Notes under the pieces: model-generated
The model's input: only the letters and a program-made list of their open reading frames with translations
Database searches by the model: none
Told to the model about the DNA's origin: nothing
Assembly: GCA_017503885.1 (NCBI GenBank)
Contig: JAFVSF010000186.1
Location: 1-5,787, forward strand
Length of the DNA stretch: 5,787 nt
From: Clostridia bacterium
GTDB lineage: Bacteria > Bacillota > Clostridia > Christensenellales > Borkfalkiaceae
Direction of reading: 5' to 3'
Translations under genes and position numbers: made by a program
Shown: positions 1 through 5,787 of the stretch, in pieces
How the letters are laid out: each line of letters opens with the position of its first letter
Position numbering within the stretch: the stretch's first letter is position 1

Positions 1-35
1 GCTGCCGCTGCCAAGAAAGAGAAGAATCTTTTCAT
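1..35 (-). CDS. Possible 5' end of a secreted-protein gene (partial, runs off the left edge)
   Basis: Read on the minus strand from an ATG at 35-33, the edge encodes MKRFFSFLAAA, followed by an incomplete codon that would also give Ala. Two basic residues followed by a hydrophobic stretch is how Sec signal peptides begin, so the product may be exported or a lipoprotein. The codons (AAA, AGA, GCA) fit the neighbouring genes. The opposite reading, an open plus-strand frame ending in TAA at 58-60, uses GCC, AAG, GAG and GTC, which look foreign here. Against the call, no clear Shine-Dalgarno sequence precedes the ATG, whereas the other minus-strand genes have good ones, and only 11 codons are visible. 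If real, it is divergent from the 95-codon gene, with 53 bp between the two starts. Its function cannot be inferred. Confidence 0.35.
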   Translation of the reverse strand, partial: MKRFFSFLAAA

Positions 36-88
36 TGTCGTAGTTTTATTAAAGTTTTAAATTAAATAGTTTTCATACTTCAACTTTA

Positions 89-376
89 GTGCAAAGTTAT
101 AAAATCACTTGTAATAACAGAGAAATTTCAATATATTGCGAAATGGAAAAAGAAACGTATTATAAGGTGTTTGACAGCGATGATAATTTACTTTTCGACT
201 CTAAAAACGAAAGGAACTTTTTATATAAAGCACAAAATGACGGTGAATACTTTTTCATATTGCTTCCATATAAAATAGAAAATGGAGAGTTTGTATATGG
301 CGAGAAAATAAAATTGCCTTCCGTTTTAGTGGAAGGCAAGAAAGATATTTTAAATACAAATTGGTGGGAAGATTAA
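89..376 (+). CDS. Small hypothetical protein, 95 aa, convergent with thiI
   Basis: I do not recognise this protein. It starts with GTG and is acidic and rich in aromatic residues (ending NWWED), with alternating hydrophobic and polar stretches that suggest a beta-strand-rich soluble fold. It has no signal peptide, membrane helix or Cys-pair motif. An open frame of this length with such a protein-like composition is unlikely by chance in AT-rich DNA. The start is unsure. GTG at 89 is the only standard start codon after the in-frame stop at 50-52, but no ribosome binding site precedes it. The next candidate, ATG at 143, would give 77 aa and also lacks one. The strand-like residues ahead of that ATG favour the longer form. 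Its stop codon and the thiI stop overlap in TTAA at 373-376, and the thiI terminator lies in its last quarter. It could also be a decaying remnant of a longer gene. Confidence 0.55.
   Translation: MQSYKITCNNREISIYCEMEKETYYKVFDSDDNLLFDSKNERNFLYKAQNDGEYFFILLPYKIENGEFVYGEKIKLPSVLVEGKKDILNTNWWED
305..339 (-). terminator. Intrinsic terminator of the thiI transcript, inside the convergent gene
   Basis: On the minus strand, TTGCCTTCC (339-331) and GGAAGGCAA (322-314) form a perfect 9-bp stem with an 8-base loop. TTTTATTTT (313-305) follows at once, which is the classic Rho-independent layout. It begins 33 bases after the thiI stop codon. On the plus strand the same hairpin is followed by GAAAGATATTTT rather than a clean T run, so it should act mainly on the minus-strand transcript. 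Confidence 0.72.
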
Positions 377-1530
377 AGTTGAATTACTTCAACGTCGTTG
401 ATTGCTTCTTCTATTAAAGACTCAACGTCAAGCCTAGCCTCTTCCTTTAAGATTCTATCCATCTTAGGTTTAATAGCAGGATATTTTGGCAAAAAAACTG
501 TGCAACAGTCTTCATAAGGAAGAATTGACGTTTCATACGTGCCAATTTTTTCTGCTATTTCAATAGTTTCAAGCTTATCAAATGCTATGAGTGGGCGAAA
601 TACAGGCATTTCAACTACGGAATTAGATGAAGTTATACTCTCAACCGTTTGACTTGCAACTTGTCCTAAACTTTCGCCAGTAATAATTGCTTGACCACCG
701 TGCATTTTTGCGAGTCTTTCAGTTATTCTCATCATAAATCTACGCATCATTGTTATCATTAGGTCTTCTGCACATCTTTCGTGAATAGCCTCTTGTATTT
801 TTGTAAATTTAACAACGTAGAGTTTCATCCCAGCAGAATATTCTGCAATCATTTTACCAAGGGTTATTACTTTTTCCTTTGCAGCCTCACCAGTGTAAGG
901 ATAACTATGGAAATGTACTGAGGAAAGTTTCATGCCTCTTTTGCACATCATATATCCTGCAACAGGGCTATCTATACCACCTGAAAGCATTAAAAATCCG
1001 TGACCTGAAGAGCCTATTGGCATACCTCCGACACACTTAATTACTTGTGTATAAATGAGTGATTTGCCATTTTCTCTCATATCGATTTTAACTATGTTTT
1101 CGGGTTTTTTTACGTCAACGTAAACGTCTTTACCATAGACGCTTAATACGTCCCCTCCAATCATTCTAGAAAGTTCAACCGATGGGATAGGGAACGATTT
1201 GTCTGCTCTATTTGTTTCGACCTTAAAACTACCTTTAAAATCTTGGCAAAGAGGAAGAACACACTCTTTAATCTTTTCATAGTCGCTGTCTACCGAGTAT
1301 GCAGGGCTTATCGTATGTACGCCACTAACCTTTTTAAGTTTATCAATTATAGTTTGAAAATCGCTCTCGTCAAAATCTTCAACTAAATATCTCATTTGTA
1401 ATTTTTCAAGTTTGAAATTAATACCTGTGAGGGCTTTTTTAACGTGTTCTTCAAGCAAATTTAAGAAATAAAACCTGTTTTTACCCTTTAAAAATATTTC
1501 ACAAACTCTAATTATAATAATTCTTTTCAT
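373..1530 (-). CDS. thiI: tRNA 4-thiouridine synthetase ThiI (THUMP + PP-loop, no rhodanese domain), 385 aa
   Basis: ThiI activates uridine 8 of tRNA with ATP and inserts sulfur from a persulfide, giving s4U; in many bacteria it also supplies sulfur for the thiamine thiazole. The N-terminal domain carries KGKNR near residues 15-19, then comes a THUMP tRNA-binding region at roughly 50-155. The PP-loop is SGGIDS at 183-188. The conserved stretch GESLGQVASQT is at 285-295, and PYEDCCT carries paired cysteines at 342-343, probably the sulfur-relay region. The protein ends soon after, so it lacks the C-terminal rhodanese domain of E. coli ThiI, as in Bacillus. I chose ATG at 1530 because homologues begin at MKR-like sequence and it forms an ATGA overlap with the desulfurase stop; a GTG at 1563 would only add 11 residues. 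Oddity: the usual RYGEI near the N-terminus reads RVCEI. Confidence 0.96.
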   Translation of the reverse strand: MKRIIIIRVCEIFLKGKNRFYFLNLLEEHVKKALTGINFKLEKLQMRYLVEDFDESDFQTIIDKLKKVSGVHTISPAYSVDSDYEKIKECVLPLCQDFKGSFKVETNRADKSFPIPSVELSRMIGGDVLSVYGKDVYVDVKKPENIVKIDMRENGKSLIYTQVIKCVGGMPIGSSGHGFLMLSGGIDSPVAGYMMCKRGMKLSSVHFHSYPYTGEAAKEKVITLGKMIAEYSAGMKLYVVKFTKIQEAIHERCAEDLMITMMRRFMMRITERLAKMHGGQAIITGESLGQVASQTVESITSSNSVVEMPVFRPLIAFDKLETIEIAEKIGTYETSILPYEDCCTVFLPKYPAIKPKMDRILKEEARLDVESLIEEAINDVEVIQL

Positions 1531-2645
1531 CTTTTCATTATTCCTTTTAAGCGTTTGACACACTCGTTTAGTTTTTCAACAGTAAATAAAATTTCTTCTT
1601 GAGTATTAGATTCGTTAAAACTAACTCTAAGCATACCGTCTAACGTTTTTGCATTATATCCACACGCTTTTAATATACGGCTATGAGGGTTTTTAGAAGA
1701 ACAAGCCGAACCAGTGCCTATAATAATACCAAAATCTTCAAGCATATGCATTATAACTTCCCCCCTTAACCCTTCTGCCGAAAGTGACAAAATATAAGGA
1801 GACGACTGATTTGAAGATATAATTTTAATTAAAGATTTATCAAGTTTTTCTATAAATAACTGTTTTAAGTCTAAAACTTTTTGATAATTTTCATTAATGC
1901 AATTTAAATGTGATTTAATGGCTTCTGCAAATACTGCTATTCCAAAGAGATTTTCAGTGCCACTTCTAAGTCCACCTTCTTGCCCTCCTCCAATAAGATA
2001 AGGGTTGAGGTTTAACTTTTTCTTTCTAATTAATGCACCAGTGCCTTTTAGACCACCTATTTTATGTGCACTTATAGAATAAAGATCTACCGAGTCGCTT
2101 AAAGCGTATTGTATTTTGCCAAATGCCTGTATGCCGTCAGAATGGAAAATTACGCTTGGATTTTTCTTTTTTACTTGCGTTGCAATTGCGTTTACGTCGT
2201 TTATTGCACCAGTCTCATTATTTACGTGAACGATTGAAACAAATGAAGTTTTTTCGTCAACTAGCTTTAAAAGTTCTTCTGTGTTAACACTTCCATCATT
2301 ATTTAAAGGGGCAAACCTAACGTCAGCACCTTTCTTTTTCAACTCGTTAAAACACTCAAATACAGCAGAATGTTCGCCCAAAGAGGTTATAAAGTTACCA
2401 CGCTTACAAAAACTAAATATTGCAGTATTATCTGCTTCTGTACCACACGATGTAAAGGTAATGTCATAAAACGATGGAAAAAAACGTAAAATCTCACTTC
2501 TATAGATTTCAAGTTCCTTTTTCGTCTCTATTCCATTTTTATACATTGCAGATGGATTAAAAAAACATTCTTTTAAATATTTATCTGCTTTTTCAACTGC
2601 GTGTAAAAGTGGTTTTGTTGTAGCTGCGTTGTCTAAGTAAATCAT
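1527..2645 (-). CDS. Class I cysteine desulfurase (NifS/IscS family, NifZ-like partner of ThiI), 372 aa
   Basis: This PLP enzyme converts cysteine to alanine and holds the sulfur as a persulfide for transfer. The N-terminus YLDNAATTKP is the family hallmark. Other visible landmarks are SCGTEADN at 66-73, His92 of the cofactor-stacking motif, NNETG at 142-146, Asp170 and Gln173 in HSDGIQAFGK, the PLP lysine Lys195 in SAHK, RSGTEN at 227-232, and the catalytic Cys315 in GTGSACSSKN, on the longer loop typical of class I. Length is normal and all key residues are present. The start at 2645 has AAAGGA six bases upstream and forms ATGA with the preceding stop. It overlaps thiI by four bases. In B. 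subtilis an adjacent dedicated desulfurase, NifZ, is enough to feed ThiI, so the same role is inferred. A housekeeping role in Fe-S assembly cannot be excluded, but no scaffold gene (iscU or sufU) is in view. Confidence 0.95.
   Translation of the reverse strand: MIYLDNAATTKPLLHAVEKADKYLKECFFNPSAMYKNGIETKKELEIYRSEILRFFPSFYDITFTSCGTEADNTAIFSFCKRGNFITSLGEHSAVFECFNELKKKGADVRFAPLNNDGSVNTEELLKLVDEKTSFVSIVHVNNETGAINDVNAIATQVKKKNPSVIFHSDGIQAFGKIQYALSDSVDLYSISAHKIGGLKGTGALIRKKKLNLNPYLIGGGQEGGLRSGTENLFGIAVFAEAIKSHLNCINENYQKVLDLKQLFIEKLDKSLIKIISSNQSSPYILSLSAEGLRGEVIMHMLEDFGIIIGTGSACSSKNPHSRILKACGYNAKTLDGMLRVSFNESNTQEEILFTVEKLNECVKRLKGIMKR
1541..1548 (-). promoter_or_regulatory. Ribosome binding site supporting the thiI start
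   Basis: AAAAGGAA on the minus strand, inside the last codons of the cysteine desulfurase gene, leaves 11 bases between its GGA and the ATG at 1530. The spacing is slightly long. With the ATGA stop-start overlap it supports coupled initiation here rather than at the GTG at 1563, which has no comparable site. Confidence 0.5.
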
Positions 2646-3184
2646 TTGTAATCCTTTTCTATTAATTGTCTACCTGTAAAAGCGACAAGGTGTTGTAAAT
2701 AGGTTTCTTTACACTCTAAAATCAACAAATAAGCTTGTCCATTTTGTACTAAATGCACGTAAAAACCATCGTCAATATACTTGTTTGGAGTTCCGTATAT
2801 TTTTTTAATATTATTCATTTTAGCAAGTTTTTCATAGGAGTTGCTTGTAATTTTGCCAACTTGAACAACTTCACTTGCTTCAAACACAATAATTTTTTTA
2901 CGTCTTTTATAGTTAATTACCTTTACTATTCTTGTTGATCCAGTAACAAAAACACAGTCTACACAATAGTAAATTTTAGTTCTTAAAAACGCAAATAAAA
3001 TGGCACTTAGTATTGTAAATACAAGAGGAAACCAAAAAAGACTTGGTAGCATTGTAAAAAATATAAATGCAAAAATAGCTAAAATTATCATTAACCACAT
3101 AAGGCCGGTATATATGTTGTAAATTAATTTCTGTGTCTTAAGATTTGACGGATTAGCCGATTCTTCATATAAAACTTCTTTCAT
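2642..3184 (-). CDS. Two-helix membrane protein with C-terminal cytoplasmic-type domain, 180 aa, unknown function
   Basis: A short polar N-terminus leads to two hydrophobic helices at about 24-46 and 49-68, joined by a very tight turn (LPSLF). A soluble domain of about 110 residues follows, starting YYCVDCVFVTG. Its pattern (alternating strands, a basic patch YKRRKK at 92-97, then VFEASEVVQVGKI) recalls small clostridial membrane proteins of the DUF6106 type or bacterial PH-like domains. That is a resemblance from memory, not a tested match. There is no signal peptidase site and no catalytic motif. GGAG lies five bases before the ATG, so the start is well supported. It is first in the run, directly behind the promoter at 3236-3264, and its TGA overlaps the desulfurase ATG in ATGA. 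That placement suggests co-translation, but a role in sulfur transfer is only inference. Confidence 0.85.
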   Translation of the reverse strand: MKEVLYEESANPSNLKTQKLIYNIYTGLMWLMIILAIFAFIFFTMLPSLFWFPLVFTILSAILFAFLRTKIYYCVDCVFVTGSTRIVKVINYKRRKKIIVFEASEVVQVGKITSNSYEKLAKMNNIKKIYGTPNKYIDDGFYVHLVQNGQAYLLILECKETYLQHLVAFTGRQLIEKDYK

Positions 3185-3218
3185 ATCTTCTCCAAAAAAA
3201 TTGCCTTGAATTAAGACT

Positions 3219-3236
3219 TTAATAAAACTTTATTAA
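3219..3236. repeat. AT-rich palindrome overlapping the likely transcription start
   Basis: TTAATAAA (3219-3226) and TTTATTAA (3229-3236) are perfect 8-base arms around a 2-base centre. The palindrome touches the -10 box of the operon promoter and covers the expected start of transcription, a position where a repressor dimer could bind. All arm bases are A or T, so chance is a real possibility. Confidence 0.35.
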
Positions 3237-3264
3237 TTATAGCACTAATTAATAAATAAATCAA
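3236..3264 (-). promoter_or_regulatory. Sigma-A-type promoter for the membrane protein-desulfurase-thiI operon
   Basis: On the minus strand a -35 box TTGATT (3264-3259) is followed by a 17-base spacer and a perfect TATAAT (3241-3236). The spacer ends in TGC, so the -10 box is also of the extended TGnTATAAT type. The -35 box directly abuts the mutS2 stop codon. The expected start of transcription near 3229 would leave a leader of about 45 bases before the ATG at 3184. No terminator is visible between mutS2 and this promoter, so read-through from mutS2 may also feed the operon. Confidence 0.72.
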
Positions 3265-5625
3265 TTATTTGAGTTTAACAAATGTAACTCCCCTTTCGCC
3301 CTCGCCGTATTTTCCAAAACGATAACTTTCTACACGTTTATTTCTTCTTAAGGCGTCGTGAATTGCAGTACTTAAAATTTTAAGACCTTTACCGTGAATA
3401 ATTTTAATCTCTTCTAGGTTATTAACTATTGCTTGGTCAATAAAATTTTCAATTTCAGGAAGAGCCTCTAAAACCGTCAAACCAATTACGTTTATTTCTA
3501 TAATTGGAGCAACAAAACCTTCTCTTTTTACTGCAACAACGGTCTTATTTTCTTGTTTAGCTTTAGAAACGAAGAATAAATCGCTAATTTTTGCCTTAAT
3601 TCTTAAATTACCCATAAATATTTCGCACTCGCCTTTTTTAGCATTTACAGTATTTACTTTGCAAATACTTTCAGTAGGTTTATGGAAAACCTCATCTCCA
3701 CTTTTTAACGTTTGAGCATTAACAGGTTTATAATTGGTAATTTGTTCTTCAACGTCATCTAGCGAGTATTTCTTATCTTCAAGTTTGTTTCTAAGTGTAC
3801 GTGCTTTTATAAGGTCGCCACTAGTGAGTTCCTCTTTATCAAATAAAACTTTTATTTCATCGATAATTTCATCGGCTTCTTCTAGTTTTTCGTTTACAAT
3901 TCTTCTACTTTCAGCCTTTGCTTTAGTGTAAAACTTCTCTTTTTCTTGTTCTAACTTAACTTTTTCGTTATTAATTTCACGCAATTTTTTTTCTTGTTCA
4001 AGTTTAATAACGTCTAACTCGGTTTTTACCTTTAAAGCCTCTTGTCTAGATTTTTCAGCCTCTTTCAAGACTTTTTCAAAAGAAATCTTATTATTGCTAA
4101 GAAGTGAAAAAGCTTTTTCAGTTAAATCGTTGCTTAGACCTAATCTTTTAGAGATTTCTATTGCGTTAGAAGTGCCGGGCATACCGATATTTATTTTATA
4201 AAGAGGGGCAAAAGTTTGTGGATCAAACTCCATGCCTGCGTTCATTATTCTACTGTCCGAATAAGCAAACTCTTTTAATGATGAATAGTGAGTTGTGATA
4301 ATACCATAACTACGCTTTGATAAAAGATGTTCAATTATTGCTCTAGCTAAAGCACTGCCTTCATCGGGGTCTGTACCTGCTCCAATTTCGTCGATTAAAA
4401 CAAGGCAGTCGCTATCGACAGAATTAGTAATTTCTACAATATTTTTCATATGCGAAGAGAACGTTGAAAGGCTCTGCTCAATACTCTGCTCGTCGCCAAC
4501 GTCGCAAAAGACGTTTTTAAAGTATGATATTTCAGTTCCTTGTTCTGCTTGCACGTACATGCCACAAGTAGCCATTACTGAAAATAAACCAACCATTTTC
4601 AACGTAACGGTTTTTCCTCCGGTGTTTGGACCTGTAATAAGCAAATAATTATAGCCGTAACCAAAGTTTACGCTTACGGGTACAACGGATTTTGAATTGA
4701 TTAAAGGATGTCTACCTCTTTTTATATCCGTTCTTCCACTAGCATTAAAAATAGGCTTTATAGCGTTTGTTTTATAAGCATAAATGGCTTTTGCATACGC
4801 TAAATCAACGTTTACAATTATATTTTCGTTAGTTTTTAAAGGAGAGGCTAAAACACCAACCTTTTGAGAAAGTTCTGCCAAGATTCTTTCAATTTCAAGT
4901 TGCTCTTCTAAATTTGCCGTCCTTAAAGCGTTGTTAAGTTCTAAAACTGCAGTCGGCTCGATAAATACTGTTGAACCTGTTGAAGATTGGTCGTGAATAA
5001 AACCTCCAACTTGTCCTCTATATTCGCTCTTTACAGGTAACACGTATCTATCTCCACGCATCGTAATTATGTTTTCTTGAAGATATTTATTATTTCCTGC
5101 TCTTATAAAAGACTGCAATTTTTCACGGATTTGTTCGTTTAAACGCTTTATTGTTCGCCTAATTGAATATAATTTTTCAGATGCGTTATCGCTCATTGTG
5201 TCTTCGGAAACGATTTTAGAGCGAATTTCATTTTCCAAATACGCATCGACGTAAATTGCACTTGCTTGATTTTTTATAATTGGTGCATCTATTGTGCTTG
5301 AAGTAATGGAGTTGTATAAAACCCTACACGATTTCAAAAAGCGATATATTCTTAAAAGTTCGCCCATGGATAGGGTTGACGATTTAGACGCTCTTTCAGC
5401 AATATCCCCAATATCGTCGTAAAACTCTATACCACTTACACCACCCGTATACAATAATTCAAAAGCCTCGCTTGTGGTTTCCTGCAAGTGTTTCGCCTCC
5501 AAAAAATTTTCAGCAGGCATCATTTCTAAAGCCATCTCTTTAGTTTTGTGTAGTACGCAATATTCTGCTAATTTTTGCGTTACTTTGTCAAACTCAAGTG
5601 CCTTGAGAGACTTTTTGCTAATCAT
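3265..5625 (-). CDS. mutS2: MutS2 (MutS-family ATPase with C-terminal Smr domain), 786 aa
   Basis: MutS2 binds branched DNA or collided ribosomes as a dimer. It is known for limiting recombination and, in B. subtilis, for splitting stalled ribosomes. A helical clamp/core region covers about 1-300, including HDQSSTGSTVFIEP at 211-224. The ATPase follows: Walker A GPNTGGKT at 332-339, the DEQSIEQSLSTFSSHM signature at 378-393, Walker B LVLIDEIGAGTDP with Asp412-Glu413, and the TTHYSSLK switch at 444-451. A charged coiled coil spans about 515-595, a small KOW-like domain about 637-690, and Smr 709-786. Length is normal. The start at 5625 has AAGAGGAG (5633-5640) seven bases upstream. Oddities lie in Smr: the usual LDLRG reads INVIG (711-715), and the usual GTGALR after HGKG reads GLKILS, although HGKG (744-747) remains. 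The ATPase looks intact, but nuclease activity is doubtful. Confidence 0.97.
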   Translation of the reverse strand: MISKKSLKALEFDKVTQKLAEYCVLHKTKEMALEMMPAENFLEAKHLQETTSEAFELLYTGGVSGIEFYDDIGDIAERASKSSTLSMGELLRIYRFLKSCRVLYNSITSSTIDAPIIKNQASAIYVDAYLENEIRSKIVSEDTMSDNASEKLYSIRRTIKRLNEQIREKLQSFIRAGNNKYLQENIITMRGDRYVLPVKSEYRGQVGGFIHDQSSTGSTVFIEPTAVLELNNALRTANLEEQLEIERILAELSQKVGVLASPLKTNENIIVNVDLAYAKAIYAYKTNAIKPIFNASGRTDIKRGRHPLINSKSVVPVSVNFGYGYNYLLITGPNTGGKTVTLKMVGLFSVMATCGMYVQAEQGTEISYFKNVFCDVGDEQSIEQSLSTFSSHMKNIVEITNSVDSDCLVLIDEIGAGTDPDEGSALARAIIEHLLSKRSYGIITTHYSSLKEFAYSDSRIMNAGMEFDPQTFAPLYKINIGMPGTSNAIEISKRLGLSNDLTEKAFSLLSNNKISFEKVLKEAEKSRQEALKVKTELDVIKLEQEKKLREINNEKVKLEQEKEKFYTKAKAESRRIVNEKLEEADEIIDEIKVLFDKEELTSGDLIKARTLRNKLEDKKYSLDDVEEQITNYKPVNAQTLKSGDEVFHKPTESICKVNTVNAKKGECEIFMGNLRIKAKISDLFFVSKAKQENKTVVAVKREGFVAPIIEINVIGLTVLEALPEIENFIDQAIVNNLEEIKIIHGKGLKILSTAIHDALRRNKRVESYRFGKYGEGERGVTFVKLK

Positions 5626-5787
5626 CAGTTTACTCCTCTTTTTAAATTACCATTTGTTACCGAGTATTTATTTTTTATAAATTGATTATCACAATTTATA
5701 AATTTATCATATATAGATTTGTCAAGACCTATAAGATTAATAAATTGGCGTTGTCTTTTTTCTGCTAATAGAATTTGCTCGTTATAA
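5625..5787 (-). CDS. C-terminal part of an unrecognised gene upstream of mutS2 (partial at right edge)
   Basis: One minus-strand frame stays open from the window edge for 53 codons and stops at TGA (5627-5625), sharing one base with the mutS2 ATG (TGATG). The stop-start overlap and the placement of the mutS2 ribosome binding site inside the last codons are typical of translationally coupled genes. The visible end begins YNEQILLAEKRQRQ and is rich in Lys, Asn and Ile, with no motif I can place. In DNA this AT-rich such an open frame can arise by chance in perhaps a few percent of cases, so the call rests mainly on the overlap. The alternative is a non-coding leader of mutS2 containing its own promoter. 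Confidence 0.5.
   Translation of the reverse strand, partial: YNEQILLAEKRQRQFINLIGLDKSIYDKFINCDNQFIKNKYSVTNGNLKRGVN
5674..5702. repeat. 11-bp perfect inverted repeat upstream of mutS2
   Basis: TTTATAAATTG (5674-5684) and CAATTTATAAA (5692-5702) flank a 7-base centre. On the minus strand the second arm is followed by a run of A, not T, and the stem is nearly all A-T, so it is not a terminator. It sits about 50 bases before the mutS2 start and covers a possible -10 box, so an operator-like role is possible. It also lies within the putative partial coding frame. Confidence 0.4.
5685..5725 (-). promoter_or_regulatory. Weak candidate promoter for mutS2
   Basis: A perfect TTGACA (5725-5720, minus strand) has TATAAA (5700-5695) after 19 bases, which is longer than the usual 16-18. 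A second option is an extended -10 TGTGATAAT (5693-5685) without a good -35. In such AT-rich sequence these matches are easy to find by chance, and the region may be coding. Confidence 0.25.

Noticed and set aside
42..55. A 14-base match (AGTTTTATTAAAGT) with the minus strand at 3216-3229, as a shared regulatory site
   Set aside because: The sequence is AT-rich and low in complexity, and the two copies are not placed the same way relative to their genes. A chance match is credible.
1..60. Plus-strand frame ending AAAAKKEKNLFIVVVLLKF then TAA, as the 3' end of an upstream gene
   Set aside because: Its codons (GCC, AAG, GAG, GTC) are unlike the AT-ending usage of the window, and the minus-strand reading gives a plausible signal peptide. 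It is not fully excluded.
35..63. Plus-strand promoter TTGTCG-17-TAAATT for the 95-codon gene
   Set aside because: Only 4 of 6 bases match in each box, a level reached often by chance in AT-rich sequence.
1531..1563. Longer thiI starting at GTG 1563 (11 extra residues)
   Set aside because: The extra residues MCQTLKRNNEK do not look like a ThiI N-terminus, would overlap the desulfurase gene by 37 bases, and have no ribosome binding site. ATG 1530 fits family length and the ATGA coupling.
2281..2938. Plus-strand open frames at 2281-2469 and 2753-2938
   Set aside because: They lie wholly inside the desulfurase and membrane protein genes on the other strand, have odd composition and no ribosome binding site, and are shadows.
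3185..3264. Terminator after mutS2
   Set aside because: The gap holds no GC-containing stem followed by a T run on the minus strand. The palindrome at 3219-3236 is all A/T in its arms.
3734..5680. Plus-strand open frames at 3734-3931 and 5474-5680
   Set aside because: They are opposite strongly supported mutS2 coding sequence. The Ser-rich first one is the antisense of the Glu/Lys-rich coiled coil.

Overview
The window is AT-rich and gene-dense. It looks like a chromosomal core segment of a low-GC Gram-positive bacterium, most likely a clostridial or Firmicutes relative. The reasons are MutS2, a ThiI without a rhodanese domain placed next to its own cysteine desulfurase, strong purine-rich ribosome binding sites, and A/T-ending codon use. 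I see no RNA gene, insertion sequence, phage gene or CRISPR array. No stretch of 300 bases lacks a gene.

Layout: four complete genes, and probably a fifth cut by the right edge, lie on the minus strand and read right to left. The 3' end of an unrecognised gene (5625-5787) overlaps the start of mutS2 by one base. mutS2 (3265-5625) is followed by an 80-bp gap containing a strong-looking promoter. That promoter drives a tight three-gene run: a small two-helix membrane protein (2642-3184), a class I cysteine desulfurase (1527-2645) and thiI (373-1530). Each junction in the run is a 4-base ATGA overlap. The run ends at an intrinsic terminator (305-339) that lies inside a convergent plus-strand gene of 95 codons and unknown function (89-376). 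At the left edge, bases 1-35 read on the minus strand like the start of a secreted protein, but this is uncertain.

How the genes work together: the desulfurase takes sulfur from cysteine as a persulfide. ThiI uses it, with ATP, to make 4-thiouridine in tRNA and possibly to feed thiazole synthesis. This matches the NifZ-ThiI pair of Bacillus subtilis. MutS2 is a separate ATPase of the MutS family, linked to ribosome rescue and recombination control. The membrane protein has no known role and is placed as if co-translated with the desulfurase.

I see no clearly new system here. The points most worth a second look are the altered Smr motifs of MutS2, the terminator buried in a convergent gene, the coupled membrane protein, the promoter with an overlapping palindrome, and a striking codon-pair rule (Asp, Asn, Tyr or His before Val always written with C).
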